A stretch of DNA of 64,000 bases from Phycisphaeraceae bacterium (GTDB lineage: Bacteria; Planctomycetota; Phycisphaerae; Phycisphaerales; Phycisphaeraceae): positions 365,727 through 429,726 of the forward strand of contig JADZCR010000003.1 of assembly GCA_020851465.1 (NCBI GenBank), written 5' to 3'. The notes beneath the pieces are model-generated. The model searched no databases. It had not been told where the DNA came from and was given only the letters and a program-made list of their open reading frames with translations. Made by a program: the position numbers and the translations under genes. Shown one piece after another: positions 34,000-43,448 of this stretch. Position 1 is the stretch's first letter; every line of letters begins with the position of its first letter.

Positions 34000-34293
34000 T
34001 CAGTTCCCTTTTGTGATTCCGTCAACCATTCGCAGCAATGATTCGTTTTCGATCCGATCCAACCCACCCAGGGCAGCCAGCGGGTTGGATTTGGTTGCTT
34101 TGGTTTGATCTGTCGCCTGTACTTCCGAGGTCGGCTCCGGTTCCGCTGCGGACCGTGCTTCCTCCAGCAGTGACTCGAAGCTCCGCGCTTCCAGCGGGAG
34201 AGTTTCGGCTGTTCGTGACGGCGCTTGGCCGGTCGGCCGAACGGTCGGCTCAAGCATCCTCAATAAATCCACGCTGGTACCCACGTGCGTCAT
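34000..34293 (-). CDS. Small protein of unknown function in the flgD-flgE gap
   Basis: A 97-residue ORF starting 3 bases after the flgD stop and ending 55 bases before flgE. The sequence is polar and probably largely disordered at the start, with a likely helix at FESLLEEARSAAE and another at the end (DRIENESLLRMVDGITKG). No signal peptide, membrane segment or known family. Position suggests a hook-related helper, but this is inference. An overlapping ORF in another frame at 33960-34253 looks less plausible because of its composition. Confidence 0.55.
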   Translation of the reverse strand: MTHVGTSVDLLRMLEPTVRPTGQAPSRTAETLPLEARSFESLLEEARSAAEPEPTSEVQATDQTKATKSNPLAALGGLDRIENESLLRMVDGITKGN

Positions 34294-34296
34294 CCT

Positions 34297-34746
34297 TTAC
34301 GCAGCGGTGTTTGCCGCCAGCGGCGCGCTGGCACTATTGGGTTCCATCTTGGCTAGCTGCGTAACACGATCCATCAGCAGGCGGTCGCCGCTGTCGAGTT
34401 CCAGCACAACCTTGCCGCTGGCCACGCGAACCGAAGTCACCAGTCCTGAGACCGTCTGGTTCTGGTCGTTGAGACCGGATACCACTTTGCCGATCATCGT
34501 GCCCGCTGACGAGATTTGATTATTCAGCACCAGACTCTCGATGCTCTTCTGGAGCGAGAGCTGGCTTTCGATGTTGCGCAGGCTCGACATCTGCTCGAGT
34601 AACTTCGACGAATCCTGCGGCTGGAAGGGATCCTGATGGCTCAACTCGCTCATCATGACCTTGAGAAAGTCGTCGGTCTTGAGATTTCCAAATGCTCCCA
34701 CGTTGGGCGTGGAGCTGCTCGTGGAGCCAATCGCGCTGGTTGCCAT
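34297..34746 (-). CDS. flgD: Flagellar hook cap scaffold FlgD
   Basis: A 149-residue protein with the FlgD N-terminal domain: LKTDDFLKVMMSELSHQDPFQPQDSSKLLEQMSSLRNIESQLSLQKSIESLVLNNQISSAGTMIGK. It then has a short beta-rich end (VVSGLNDQNQTVSGLVTSVRVASGKVVLELDSGDRLLMDRVTQL). It is short compared with E. coli FlgD (about 230), lacking the FlgD Tudor-like C-terminal module. FlgD caps the growing hook. AAAGGAGG five bases before the ATG is the strongest ribosome site in the locus. It is followed by the small gene and flgE. Confidence 0.92.
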   Translation of the reverse strand: MATSAIGSTSSSTPNVGAFGNLKTDDFLKVMMSELSHQDPFQPQDSSKLLEQMSSLRNIESQLSLQKSIESLVLNNQISSAGTMIGKVVSGLNDQNQTVSGLVTSVRVASGKVVLELDSGDRLLMDRVTQLAKMEPNSASAPLAANTAA

Positions 34747-34768
34747 CGCGGCCTCCTTTCGCCTTCAA

Positions 34769-36211
34769 TCAGGCGACGGTGTTGACCAGGGCCTGCGCGA
34801 AGCTCTCCGGCTGCTCGCTGGCGTGTTGTTGGGACCGAGCGGATCCTCCGCCCGACGATTGCTGCTGCGTGAAAAACTGACCGCGGCTCCGGCCGTTATC
34901 AGCTCCGTTACCCTGCGTGCCGTCGTCCATTCGGCCCGCCGATGCCGCAACGGGCATCTGCTGCACATCCATCCGTTCCACGGACAGACCATGCCGTTCC
35001 AAGGCGTGACGCAGACTTGCCATCTGGTGAGACAGCAGCGTCCGCACGGATTCGGCGTCGGCCTGGAAGCGAACGCTCGCGGTACCGTTGGTGACCGCCA
35101 GCTCTACCCGCACCAGACCCAGCTCCGGCGGCTGGAGACGCAGCGTCACCGAACCGCCCCGCTGGGCAATAGCACTCTGCAACCCACGTGCCACCCGCGC
35201 CACATTCCCATCCGGCTCGCTTTCAGGGGTCGGCAGGGGCGATAACTCCACCATCCGCGACGCTTCATGCGCATGACCCGCCGAACGAGCGGCAGTTCCT
35301 GCGCTGGGTAACGGCAGCGGTTCTGATGACTTCACAGTCGTCTGGGCTTCGATCTCAACTGGTTTATTCGCTGCGACCTCCGACTTCGGCTCCGTCACCT
35401 TCGGAAGAGCTTTCGTCTCTGCCGCATTTTCATCCTTCGCAGCCGCCTCTTTGGAACTGCCATCACTACCGCTCGCCTCGCCCTCGGCAACGGTTGCAGG
35501 AACGATGGCGTCACCCTTCGCTTGATGATTTGCCGGCTCCTGATGCGAGACCTTGCTGACCTGCGGTTTGATTGCAGTCGGACTCGAAACGCTCACAGCG
35601 GAAACTTTGCTGCTTTCAGTTGATTTATCTGCTGCAGCGGAAGCCCGCTCCGATGCAACATCTGCTGCCGCGTTAGCTTGAACGGCGGCATCGGTCACGC
35701 TCGATGTGTTTTTTACTTCCGCTTGAGCATTCGCGGCAGCGGCTACCGGCTCAACATTCGACACCAGTCGGCTGGCTGCGGCAGCGGCGGCTTCGATGGC
35801 GACCGTTTTCAACGGATCATCCGTTTTCGTCTGCTCATCAGTCGCGTCATCGCTCTCAGCTTTGACCTCCGGGCCATCCTCTGTCTGATCTTCCGAGTCC
35901 GCAGAGTCCGCTACTACCGCTTTCTCCACGGTTTTGTCCGAGACCTCCTCAACCTGTGATTCCGCTTCTGCGTCGAGAGATTTTTCGTCAGGCTGTTGTC
36001 TGCATACTGCTGCTTGAGGCTTTTTATCCAGAGTTTCCGAGCGTGGATTTTTAATCGGCGGCTTCGTGTCGCTGATGTTCGAGACTGGCCGGGTAGCATC
36101 CATCGCCTCGGCAGCGTCGAGGTGATCCTCGAAGCTCACCTTCAGCGCGGCGCGATTCGCGGCAGGCGGCACAGGCGGGCCTGCCGGCAGTGATATTTCC
36201 GCTAACTTCAT
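34769..36211 (-). CDS. fliK: Flagellar hook-length control protein FliK
   Basis: A 480-residue protein. About 350 residues are an acidic, Ala/Ser/Lys/Glu-rich, probably extended region, as in the ruler part of FliK. The C-terminal Flg_hook domain covers about 350-450: RGGSVTLRLQPPELGLVRVELAVTNGTASVRFQADAESVRTLLSHQMASLRHALERHGLSVERMDV. It ends in a Gln/Ser-rich tail. FliK measures hook length and acts on FlhB to switch export. It overlaps the MotE-like gene by 4 bases. Confidence 0.92.
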   Translation of the reverse strand: MKLAEISLPAGPPVPPAANRAALKVSFEDHLDAAEAMDATRPVSNISDTKPPIKNPRSETLDKKPQAAVCRQQPDEKSLDAEAESQVEEVSDKTVEKAVVADSADSEDQTEDGPEVKAESDDATDEQTKTDDPLKTVAIEAAAAAASRLVSNVEPVAAAANAQAEVKNTSSVTDAAVQANAAADVASERASAAADKSTESSKVSAVSVSSPTAIKPQVSKVSHQEPANHQAKGDAIVPATVAEGEASGSDGSSKEAAAKDENAAETKALPKVTEPKSEVAANKPVEIEAQTTVKSSEPLPLPSAGTAARSAGHAHEASRMVELSPLPTPESEPDGNVARVARGLQSAIAQRGGSVTLRLQPPELGLVRVELAVTNGTASVRFQADAESVRTLLSHQMASLRHALERHGLSVERMDVQQMPVAASAGRMDDGTQGNGADNGRSRGQFFTQQQSSGGGSARSQQHASEQPESFAQALVNTVA

Positions 36212-36927
36212 GTGGAGCTCTGCGGGGTGTTGATCTCGACAGGCGGTTCGATGCCGCGTTCGCGTAACGACTGCACCAGATCGGTCGCCACGACGGTCTC
36301 CTCATCCGTCTTGAACGCCTTGAGCACAGCCGACGCCTTGCGCAGGTTCATCGAAGCCAGGTAGTCAATGACCTGATTCTTTTTCCCCTCTTTGATCAAC
36401 TGCTGGAACATTTCCTTCGCCTGCTTGGCGGGGAGTTGTTCATACATCTGGACCGCCTGCTGAAAGTCAGCGTCATCCTGGAGCTTCATCAGCCGGGCAC
36501 GACTTTCATCAAACGCCTTGCGCTCCGCTTCAAGCTGCGATTTCTGCTTCGCAAGTAAATCCTTGGCCAGGACGAGCTGTTGTTGCAGGCTGGCGATATC
36601 ACGATGAAGCCGATCGACACGCTGCATGGCGATTTCATCCGCCTCGCGGCCGGACTCAAGCCGTTGAGCAATCGTCACCGCGCCGTTGTCCGCTATCGAC
36701 GCCAACCGCGCCGCTTCACGGGCCTTCCGCTGGCTTTCCTGCTCCTCGATCTGTTCAGCGGCCAGCTCAGCCTGTTCCTGCGCGATCGGCTTACTGAAGA
36801 TGTTGCGTACCTGGGTGATTCGATGGCGGTCCAGCCTGCCGCTGGACTTGAGCCAGATCACCACACCACCCAATGCCAGGGCGTGCATCAAAAGTAAGAC
36901 GACGAAGGCTTTCCAGAGCGTTTTCAT
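36208..36927 (-). CDS. MotE-like flagellar protein (MgtE N-terminal-type domain)
   Basis: A 239-residue protein with an N-terminal membrane helix (about 5-25), a long coiled coil (about 90-150: DRLHRDIASLQQQLVLAKDLLAKQKSQLEAER) and a C-terminal helical domain (FQQLIKEGKKNQVIDYLASMNLRKASAVLKAF) of the MgtE-N type. Proteins of this kind (MotE, YlxF, FlbB) act in the periplasm near the motor; MotE is a chaperone for MotC in rhizobia. Here it lies between fliJ and fliK, a common place for this family. It is probably periplasmic with one N-terminal helix; its exact job in this organism is unknown. Confidence 0.75.
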   Translation of the reverse strand: MKTLWKAFVVLLLMHALALGGVVIWLKSSGRLDRHRITQVRNIFSKPIAQEQAELAAEQIEEQESQRKAREAARLASIADNGAVTIAQRLESGREADEIAMQRVDRLHRDIASLQQQLVLAKDLLAKQKSQLEAERKAFDESRARLMKLQDDADFQQAVQMYEQLPAKQAKEMFQQLIKEGKKNQVIDYLASMNLRKASAVLKAFKTDEETVVATDLVQSLRERGIEPPVEINTPQSST

Positions 36928-36986
36928 TCAAACTCCGGGCCTGCCGTGTGACGCACCGCTGCCTTGGCGGGAAACTTCACCCGGGC

Positions 36987-37439
36987 TCAGCCGAACATCA
37001 CCTGCCGTGCATACGCCTGCACAGCCATTTCGTCGGTCGCGGCTGCGTCTTTGCGCTCCATCACTGCACGCCACGTCTGACGATGCCGTTCCTCCAGCAA
37101 TTCCAGTGCCTTGCGGTCCCGTGTGGCCTTGAGAAGCTTCTCACGGGCGATTTCGATCTGTTTTTCTGCGGTAACGAGCGAATTGATGATCTGGCGGGCC
37201 CGCTGCGTGGTCTGACTGGAATAGCGCGCAAATTGCGCGATGCTGTCGAGATCGACCCGTCCGATAAGCCCCTGACCCAACTGCTGCTTCGACGAAGTGA
37301 TCGTCTCCTGCATCTGCTTTAACTGGTCTTGGAGAATCATGCGGCGACGCATCGTCTTGGCCAGTTCACGCTGCGCTTCATCCTCCAGCAAGCGTCGATA
37401 GCGAAGCACCGGCTCAAGTTTGAAACGGAATCGGGCCAT
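36987..37439 (-). CDS. fliJ: Flagellar export chaperone FliJ
   Basis: A 150-residue protein beginning FRFKLEPVLRYRRLLEDEAQRELAKTMRRR, the FliJ opening. Almost wholly coiled coil. FliJ links the FliI ATPase ring to FlhA and helps recycle chaperones. It follows fliI by 44 bases. Confidence 0.9.
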   Translation of the reverse strand: MARFRFKLEPVLRYRRLLEDEAQRELAKTMRRRMILQDQLKQMQETITSSKQQLGQGLIGRVDLDSIAQFARYSSQTTQRARQIINSLVTAEKQIEIAREKLLKATRDRKALELLEERHRQTWRAVMERKDAAATDEMAVQAYARQVMFG

Positions 37440-37483
37440 GATTGAGTCCTTTCGAGTTCATCCGTGAACACCAAGGACACGGG

Positions 37484-38866
37484 TCACTTGCGCACGGGCG
37501 TCCGGCCCGGCGCGTTCTTCAACAGTTGACGTTTAGCAACCTGAACCTGCTGCATCAGGGCCAGAAGCTGACCACGGGTACGGGCGAAATCCGCCTGCCC
37601 GATCACTTCCTTGCGGCCTTGTTGCAGGAGCTGGTCGATGGCCGGCTTGCAGGCGATCGCCAGATCAAAATCGGGATTGCTCCCCGCAGCGTAAGCACCG
37701 ATGTTCACCAGATCCTCGACCTGCCGGTAGGCTGCGATGAGTTTGATCATCTCACGCCTTGCCGCCTGCTGTTCGGCGTCGGTTACTTCATCCACCACCC
37801 GGCTGATGGATTCAAGAATGTCGATTGCCGGCCAGTGTCCCTTGGCCGCCAACGCACGGCTGAGCACGACGTGGCCGTCGAGGATGCCGCGTGCCGCGTC
37901 GGCAACCGGATCGTTCATGTCGTCGCCATCCACCAGCACCGCGTAGAAACCGGTGATCGAACCTCTGGTCGTCCGACCGGATCGCTCCAGCAGGATCGGC
38001 AAAGTCGAAAAAACACTGGGCGGGTATCCCTTCGTCGCCGGCGGCTCTCCTGCGGCCAACCCCACCTGCCGCTGTGCCTGACAAAAACGTGTGATCGAGT
38101 CCATGATCATCAGCACGTTCAGCCCCTGATCGCGGAAGTATTCCGCGATTGAGTTGGCTGCCTGTGCCGCACGGATGCGCACCAGAGCCGGCTCGTCGCT
38201 GGTCGCACAAACGACGACGCTCCGCGCTAAGCCTTCCTCACCAAGCTGATGTTCGATGAAGTCCCGGACCTCACGGCCGCGTTCGCCGATCAACGCGACC
38301 ACGCTGACATCCGCCGACGTGTGCCTCGCCATCGTGCCCAGCAGCGTACTTTTTCCGACACCCGGAGCGGCGAACACGCCTAATCGTTGCCCCAGCCCGA
38401 CGCTCAACGCTGCGTCAATCGCGCGTACGCCGGTCGCCAGCGGAGCATCAATGCACGGACGATCCAGCGGATCGACCGGTGCCGGATGCAACGGCCGCTG
38501 CACGGTGTCAACCAACGGCCCCTTGCCGTCGATGGGCCGTCCAAGCCCGTCAAGCACACGACCCAGCAGTGATCGGCCGACACGAACAAGCTGGTGGTAC
38601 TGCTGGGCGATCGCGCGATCACCACGGCGCACACCGCCGGTCGTACCAAACGGCATCACGATGGTCTGATTCTGATCGAAACCCAGCACCTCTCCGAAAA
38701 TCGGCTTGCCCAGCCCGCGAGCCGTCTCCACACGTACCATCGCGCCGATGGGTACGGGCAGGTCGGCAATGCGCAGTGCCAGACCGCGCACCTCAACCAC
38801 GGTGCCGCGAAGCTCCGCAGGGGCCATGGATTCGATCATCGAAATCTGTTCGCTCAACAGCGTCAT
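37484..38866 (-). CDS. fliI: Flagellum-specific ATP synthase FliI
   Basis: A 460-residue F1-beta-like ATPase. Walker A is GVFAAPGVGKSTLLG near 170, Walker B NVLMIMDSITRF near 255, and the alpha/beta signature PPSVFSTLPILLERSG follows. The N-terminal barrel has GTVVEVRGLALRIADLPVPIGAMVR. FliI hydrolyses ATP to unfold and feed substrates to the export gate. Length matches the family. It lies in the fliH-fliI-fliJ order. Confidence 0.96.
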   Translation of the reverse strand: MTLLSEQISMIESMAPAELRGTVVEVRGLALRIADLPVPIGAMVRVETARGLGKPIFGEVLGFDQNQTIVMPFGTTGGVRRGDRAIAQQYHQLVRVGRSLLGRVLDGLGRPIDGKGPLVDTVQRPLHPAPVDPLDRPCIDAPLATGVRAIDAALSVGLGQRLGVFAAPGVGKSTLLGTMARHTSADVSVVALIGERGREVRDFIEHQLGEEGLARSVVVCATSDEPALVRIRAAQAANSIAEYFRDQGLNVLMIMDSITRFCQAQRQVGLAAGEPPATKGYPPSVFSTLPILLERSGRTTRGSITGFYAVLVDGDDMNDPVADAARGILDGHVVLSRALAAKGHWPAIDILESISRVVDEVTDAEQQAARREMIKLIAAYRQVEDLVNIGAYAAGSNPDFDLAIACKPAIDQLLQQGRKEVIGQADFARTRGQLLALMQQVQVAKRQLLKNAPGRTPVRK

Positions 38867-38896
38867 GTTTCACTCGAACCGTTTCGGCTCACACCC

Positions 38897-39610
38897 TCAT
38901 TCAGCTGCTTTGGTTTCGCTGGGCAGCATCAGTTCCGAAATGCGGCGAAGTTGCGTCGTGATCGTCGCGTCGATCTGACCCTGCCCATAAGTCACCACGC
39001 AGCCGCCGGAAGAAATGCTCTGGTCATCCGCCACTTTGATGTGTTTGAGATGGCCAAACTCTCCCACCAGTTGCGGCATCGCTTCCGTGATCGCGGTTCG
39101 GTCATCAGGCGCGATCCTGACCGTCACCTCCGATTGCTGCAGCACGTGTGACAACGCGCTGGCGACCTGATCAACGACCACGGTGCGGTCCACCTCGATC
39201 ACACGATGGACGATCTTTTCCGTCAGCTTGAGAGCGAAATCGAGTACGCGCTGCGGACCGTCACGCTCCAGTTCCGCGCGGTGTGTTTCCCACTGTTGGA
39301 TCACTGAAGCCAGAGTCTGCTCCAGATGCGTCAACCGGGCGGCCGTCGCCTTGACTGCTTCGGCGTGGCCCTGCTTCTGCCCCTCCTGCCGACCGGCTTC
39401 CAACCCGTGCGTCCTGCCCTCCTCAAAACCTTTGTTCTTGGCGTCCTCGATCATCCGCGTGGCTTCGGCCTGCGCCTGGGCGATCACCTGCCGCGCCTTG
39501 GCTTCCGCCGCAGCCTGGAGCTTCGCCGCCTGCTGCCCCAGATCGCCAAGGTCGAGCACGATGGCCTCCTTGAGCAGCGCGGTCGTGTTATGTGATTTAA
39601 TCAGTGCCAT
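38897..39610 (-). CDS. fliH: Flagellar assembly protein FliH
   Basis: A 237-residue protein. The N-terminal helical part has Gly-spaced repeats (KGFEEGRTHGLEAGRQEGQKQGHAEA), the FliH GxxxG-type pattern. The C-terminal part resembles the F1-delta/V-ATPase E domain (VLDFALKLTEKIVHRVIEVDRTVVVDQVASALSHVL...). FliH binds and restrains FliI and docks it to the C-ring. Placed between fliG and fliI as usual. Confidence 0.9.
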   Translation of the reverse strand: MALIKSHNTTALLKEAIVLDLGDLGQQAAKLQAAAEAKARQVIAQAQAEATRMIEDAKNKGFEEGRTHGLEAGRQEGQKQGHAEAVKATAARLTHLEQTLASVIQQWETHRAELERDGPQRVLDFALKLTEKIVHRVIEVDRTVVVDQVASALSHVLQQSEVTVRIAPDDRTAITEAMPQLVGEFGHLKHIKVADDQSISSGGCVVTYGQGQIDATITTQLRRISELMLPSETKAAE

Positions 39611-39670
39611 GCGTCAAAGGTCAGTTCCCGCTACGGTGACCGGCGGGACGTTCAGAATCTCCAAAAAAAA

Positions 39671-40708
39671 TCACACCACCATTTCGCCGGCACCGCCGCG
39701 ACCGCTGATGATGATTTCGCCTGCATCCTCCAGACGGCGTACCACGTCCACCACGCGCTGCTGAGCCGCCTCGACATCCGAAACACGCACCGGCCCCATG
39801 AACTCCATGTCCTCCTTGATGAGCTGCGCTGCACGCTCCGACATGTTCTTGAAAATCTTGTCCTTCAACTCGTTGCTGGCGGTCTTGAGCGCCATCGCCA
39901 GCTCGTTGTTGTCCACTTCCTTGAGCACCGCCTGGATGCCCTTGTCATTGACCAGAAGGATGTCCTCGAAGACGAACATCAGGCGACGAATCTGCTCGAC
40001 CAGATCGGGATCCTCTGCTTCGAGGCCCTCCATGATGCCCTTCTCCGTCGTGCGGTCCACGAGGTTGAGCATTTCCGCGACCGTGTCCACGCCGCCGATT
40101 TTTTCGTAGCTCTGCGTGAGCATGTTGGAAAGCCGTGCTTCGAGTCCGCGCTCCACCTCCGCGATGACTTCGGGGTTGGTCTGCTCCATGTTCGCCACGC
40201 GCTTGATGACTTCGATCTGTTTGGGACCGGGCAGACCGCCGAGGATTTCAGACGCCTTATGGAAAGGCAGATGCGATACGATCAGTGCGATCGTCTGCGG
40301 GTGCTCATCCTGAATGAACGTCAACAGGTTCTGCGCTTCCGCCTTCTGCAAAAACGCAAACGGCGTCTTGCGCACCTGCTGGCTGATTTGCTGGAGTATG
40401 CGGTCAGCCTCTTTGGGATCGAGGCTCTGGCTGAGCAGATTCTTGGCGTATTCCAGTCCGCCTTCGCTGGCCCACGTCTGCGCCAGGGCCAGCTCATAAA
40501 ACTCGACGATCACCTTGTCTCGCGTCGCCTGCGACACATCACCCAGTCCCGCCAGCTCGCGAGTGACTTCTTCGATGGCCTTCGGCTCAAGCTGCTTGAG
40601 AATCAGCGAGGCCGCCTCCTGATCGATCGCCAGCAATAGAACAGCCGCTTTGCGGATCGTCGAAAGGTCGGTCGTGGCTGCTTCGAGATTGACGTTGGTT
40701 TCAGCCAT
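39671..40708 (-). CDS. fliG: Flagellar motor switch protein FliG
   Basis: A 345-residue protein with all FliG parts: the N-terminal domain (IRKAAVLLLAIDQEAASLILKQLEP), the middle domain (EHPQTIALIVSHLPFHKASEILGGLP), and the C-terminal torque domain (MFVFEDILLVNDKGIQAVLKEVDNNELAMALK...). The charged helix for stator contact includes KIFKNMSERAAQLIKEDMEFMGPVRVSDVE. FliG couples stator movement to rotation. Length normal. Confidence 0.96.
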   Translation of the reverse strand: MAETNVNLEAATTDLSTIRKAAVLLLAIDQEAASLILKQLEPKAIEEVTRELAGLGDVSQATRDKVIVEFYELALAQTWASEGGLEYAKNLLSQSLDPKEADRILQQISQQVRKTPFAFLQKAEAQNLLTFIQDEHPQTIALIVSHLPFHKASEILGGLPGPKQIEVIKRVANMEQTNPEVIAEVERGLEARLSNMLTQSYEKIGGVDTVAEMLNLVDRTTEKGIMEGLEAEDPDLVEQIRRLMFVFEDILLVNDKGIQAVLKEVDNNELAMALKTASNELKDKIFKNMSERAAQLIKEDMEFMGPVRVSDVEAAQQRVVDVVRRLEDAGEIIISGRGGAGEMVV

Positions 40709-40808
40709 GGCAGTTGAAAATTACCGTTTACCCACTGGTGATTGGCCGCGATGGGCACCCATCGGGGCTGCGATCCTCAAAGCACGATTTCTCCGGGACG
40801 ATTCACGG

Positions 40809-42467
40809 TCATCCTTCCTTTCGTATCCAGCGGTTGAACAAGCCTGCCGCTTCGGTTGGATTGCTCTTGACCATTTCACCGATCTGCTCGGCGATGCGGC
40901 GGGTGCGGATTTCTTCTTCATTAAGCTCGACGCCGGCCATCGTCGCGTCGGTTGCGTCGGCTTCACCCACAAGATCCTCTTCCACCGACAACGAAGGCGG
41001 AATGCCGGCGAGTTCCTGAATCGAAGGCATCGGCGTCTGCTGCGTCGCCTTCTTGACCATGCCGAACATCAAGCCAAGACTCGCCACCGCCAGCAGCGTC
41101 AGTCCGACGGGCTTGATCACGCTGCCATAGTCACTCAGCGACGAGAAGATGCCCACCGCACCCGTGCCGCCATCAGGCGAACTCGTACCGCCAGGCCCTA
41201 TCACCATCCGCAAGTCGGGAATCATCGACACCGCCACGACGCCTTCCGACTCGGCGGCGATCAGCGGCTTGACCTGTGCTTCGATCTGCGGGAGATATTC
41301 GTCACGTTTTTTCTCAATCTCCGCGCGAGTGATTTCCGCTTCCTTCTGGGCTGGATCGCGGGCCTGTTTCGCCAGGCCGACAAAATACGACTCCGGCACG
41401 TTGACGGTTACGCTGATCTGCTTGGTTCCCTGTCCGGCGTATTTCGTATTTTCCTGCTTGGTGACTTTCGTGTCGGCGTATTCCGTTTCCGTGCGTGTGG
41501 TTTCGCTGCTGTTACCGCTCGCGCCGCCGCCGTCAATGGACATGCCGCCATTGGGTTTGACCCCCGCCTCACCGCCGCTTGACGAATCACGCGACCTGAT
41601 TTCCTCCTCGACCGTTTTGCGGAGCGGTTCGGGAGAATATTTGGTTTCCGAAACGATGCGATCCACCACGGTGTCGGTGCGCACGTTGACCGCCACGATC
41701 ACACCGGGGATGTAGCGCAACACCTCGGCGATCTTCTCGCGGTGGTACTGCTCCAGGGCCTGATACTGCTCGATGATGTCCTCGGACAGTCCGCTCGAAC
41801 CTTTCTTGACCGTGTATTGTCTGCCTTGATTGGCGTCAATGACGACGACGTCTTCCGGCTTCATCTCCGAGACGGCCCCGCTGACGAGGCCGGCGATTGA
41901 TTCGGTCAATCGTCGGGAGACGGTATTGTTGCCACGCATGACGACGTTGACTGATGCGCTGGGTCGAACATGGGACGCGCCAAAGCCGTCGTTTCGGGGG
42001 ATGTCGATGATGACATCCGCGGAGCGAACGCCGGCGATTTTGCTGATGACCTTGCTGAGCCACGCCCGCTTGGCCAGAAGAAACGCCTGCTGATTCTGGG
42101 CGTTGGTGGTCCAGGGCGTCTGGTTTTTTATCAGGTCATCGAAGACACCGGAAAGGTTGTCCGAGAGGAGATCGCCCTCGGCGAGTACGGCATAGGCCTC
42201 GTCGCGCTTATCCTCGCTTACGTAAATCTGACCGGCTTTGCTCTGGGCGTTGATTCCCGCCGTCTTGAGCCGGGCGAGCACTGCCGGCGCACGATCGCTG
42301 GTTGCGGGCATGATCGGCACCGTTTCGCTCGTTGCGGCATATTGCAGGATTAGAAAGCCGGCCATCAGGAGAATGATCAGCAGCGCGCCCACCAGCCACT
42401 TGGAAGTGGCCGGCAGCTTGTTGAGCTGCAACTGAATCGTTGCCCAGGCCTTGCGGAAAAACTCCAT
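40809..42467 (-). CDS. fliF: Flagellar MS-ring protein FliF
   Basis: A 552-residue protein. First membrane helix near 25-45 (KWLVGALLIILLMAGFLILQY), ring-building RBM domains with TPWTTNAQNQQAFLLAKRAWLSKVISKI and GVRSADVIIDIPRNDGF, a low-complexity loop around 310-345 (GGEAGVKPNGGMSIDGGGAS), a second helix near 465-480 (SVIKPVGLTLLAVASLGLMFGMV) and the C-terminal FliG-binding tail (EIRTRRIAEQIGEMVKSNPTEAAGLFNRWIRK). FliF forms the MS ring, the assembly base of the flagellum. Confidence 0.95.
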   Translation of the reverse strand: MEFFRKAWATIQLQLNKLPATSKWLVGALLIILLMAGFLILQYAATSETVPIMPATSDRAPAVLARLKTAGINAQSKAGQIYVSEDKRDEAYAVLAEGDLLSDNLSGVFDDLIKNQTPWTTNAQNQQAFLLAKRAWLSKVISKIAGVRSADVIIDIPRNDGFGASHVRPSASVNVVMRGNNTVSRRLTESIAGLVSGAVSEMKPEDVVVIDANQGRQYTVKKGSSGLSEDIIEQYQALEQYHREKIAEVLRYIPGVIVAVNVRTDTVVDRIVSETKYSPEPLRKTVEEEIRSRDSSSGGEAGVKPNGGMSIDGGGASGNSSETTRTETEYADTKVTKQENTKYAGQGTKQISVTVNVPESYFVGLAKQARDPAQKEAEITRAEIEKKRDEYLPQIEAQVKPLIAAESEGVVAVSMIPDLRMVIGPGGTSSPDGGTGAVGIFSSLSDYGSVIKPVGLTLLAVASLGLMFGMVKKATQQTPMPSIQELAGIPPSLSVEEDLVGEADATDATMAGVELNEEEIRTRRIAEQIGEMVKSNPTEAAGLFNRWIRKEG

Positions 42468-42684
42468 CGTCGTCGGCCTCCGTGCCTTGAAGAAAGTCGT
42501 CGGCAGTCACAAGCCCGCAGCCGGTGGGAATCAGAAAATCCCGCCAGCCATCAAGCTCATCCCGCCGACCCGCCTTTCTTTACGCCGCAGTCGCGATCTT
42601 TTTGCGACGGGAAATGCCGTGAACCACGACTTCTCCGCGACGCTGCAGACCTGACCGAGGCTGTCTATCGAGCGGCTCCGCCGC

Positions 42685-43008
42685 TCAAACCCGCATCTGC
42701 TTAATTTCCTCGAACGCATCCACCATCTTGTTTCTCACCTGCACGAGCAGTTGAAACGCCATGTCGGCCTTCTGCTTGGCGATCAGAACTCCGTCGAGAT
42801 CGTTGCGCTGGCCGGTGGCGAGGTCTTCGATGGCTTTCTCCGCATCCTGTTGAAGCTTGTTGACCTGCTCAATGTTTTTCATGAGCACGTCCTTGAAACT
42901 CGCTCCATCCGCGGCATCGGCACCGCCTGCACCGCCCGTTCTAGGCGCGATCGCCGGACGTATTCCGGTGGTACCCGCGCTGCCGATTAGTCCCAATGGA
43001 TCACTCAT
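42685..43008 (-). CDS. fliE: Flagellar hook-basal body complex protein FliE
   Basis: A 107-residue protein with the FliE C-terminal helix: SFKDVLMKNIEQVNKLQQDAEKAIEDLATGQRNDLDGVLIAKQKADMAFQLLVQVRNKMVDAFEEIKQMRV. FliE joins the MS ring to the rod. In order flgB-flgC-fliE-fliF. Confidence 0.93.
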   Translation of the reverse strand: MSDPLGLIGSAGTTGIRPAIAPRTGGAGGADAADGASFKDVLMKNIEQVNKLQQDAEKAIEDLATGQRNDLDGVLIAKQKADMAFQLLVQVRNKMVDAFEEIKQMRV

Positions 43009-43022
43009 GGTTCAACTCTGTC

Positions 43023-43427
43023 TCAGGCGAGCAGTCGCAGGCTCGTCTGCATCATGTTCTTGGTCGCCTCGGCCGCCATGATGTTGGCTTCATAAGCCCG
43101 GCTGGCCTCCAGCGCGTTAATCATCTCAATCTCAGGACTCACATTCGGATACATCACGTAGCCGTCTCGATCCGCGTTGGGATGGCCGGGTTCGTATTTG
43201 CGATTGAAAGCCGACTGGTCAAAGTCGATCTTCGCAATGTGCACGCCCTCTTTCGACCCGGTCGCCGGATCACCCGCCGCCAGAATGGGCACGCGACGAC
43301 GGTACGGCGCGTAGTTGCCCTGCGCGTCATACAGCGAGCTTTTGTTGGCGATGTTGGCGGCGATGGATTCCATCCGCGTCCGCTGCGCCACCAGGCCGGA
43401 GGTCGAAATATCAAGTAGCCCAAACAT
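43023..43427 (-). CDS. flgC: Flagellar basal-body rod protein FlgC
   Basis: A 134-residue protein. N-terminal rod motif LDISTSGLVAQRTRMESIAANIANKSS, and C-terminal YPNVSPEIEMINALEASRAYEANIMAAEATKNMMQTSLRLL. FlgC is a proximal rod subunit. Length typical. Confidence 0.95.
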   Translation of the reverse strand: MFGLLDISTSGLVAQRTRMESIAANIANKSSLYDAQGNYAPYRRRVPILAAGDPATGSKEGVHIAKIDFDQSAFNRKYEPGHPNADRDGYVMYPNVSPEIEMINALEASRAYEANIMAAEATKNMMQTSLRLLA

Positions 43428-43448
43428 TCATCAACCCTGTGTGTCTAT

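Noticed and set aside
33960..34253. Alternative ORF overlapping the small flgD-flgE gene
   Set aside because: It is rich in Arg, Pro and Trp typical of an out-of-frame reading, and starts inside the other ORF; the frame from 34293 is tighter to flgD.
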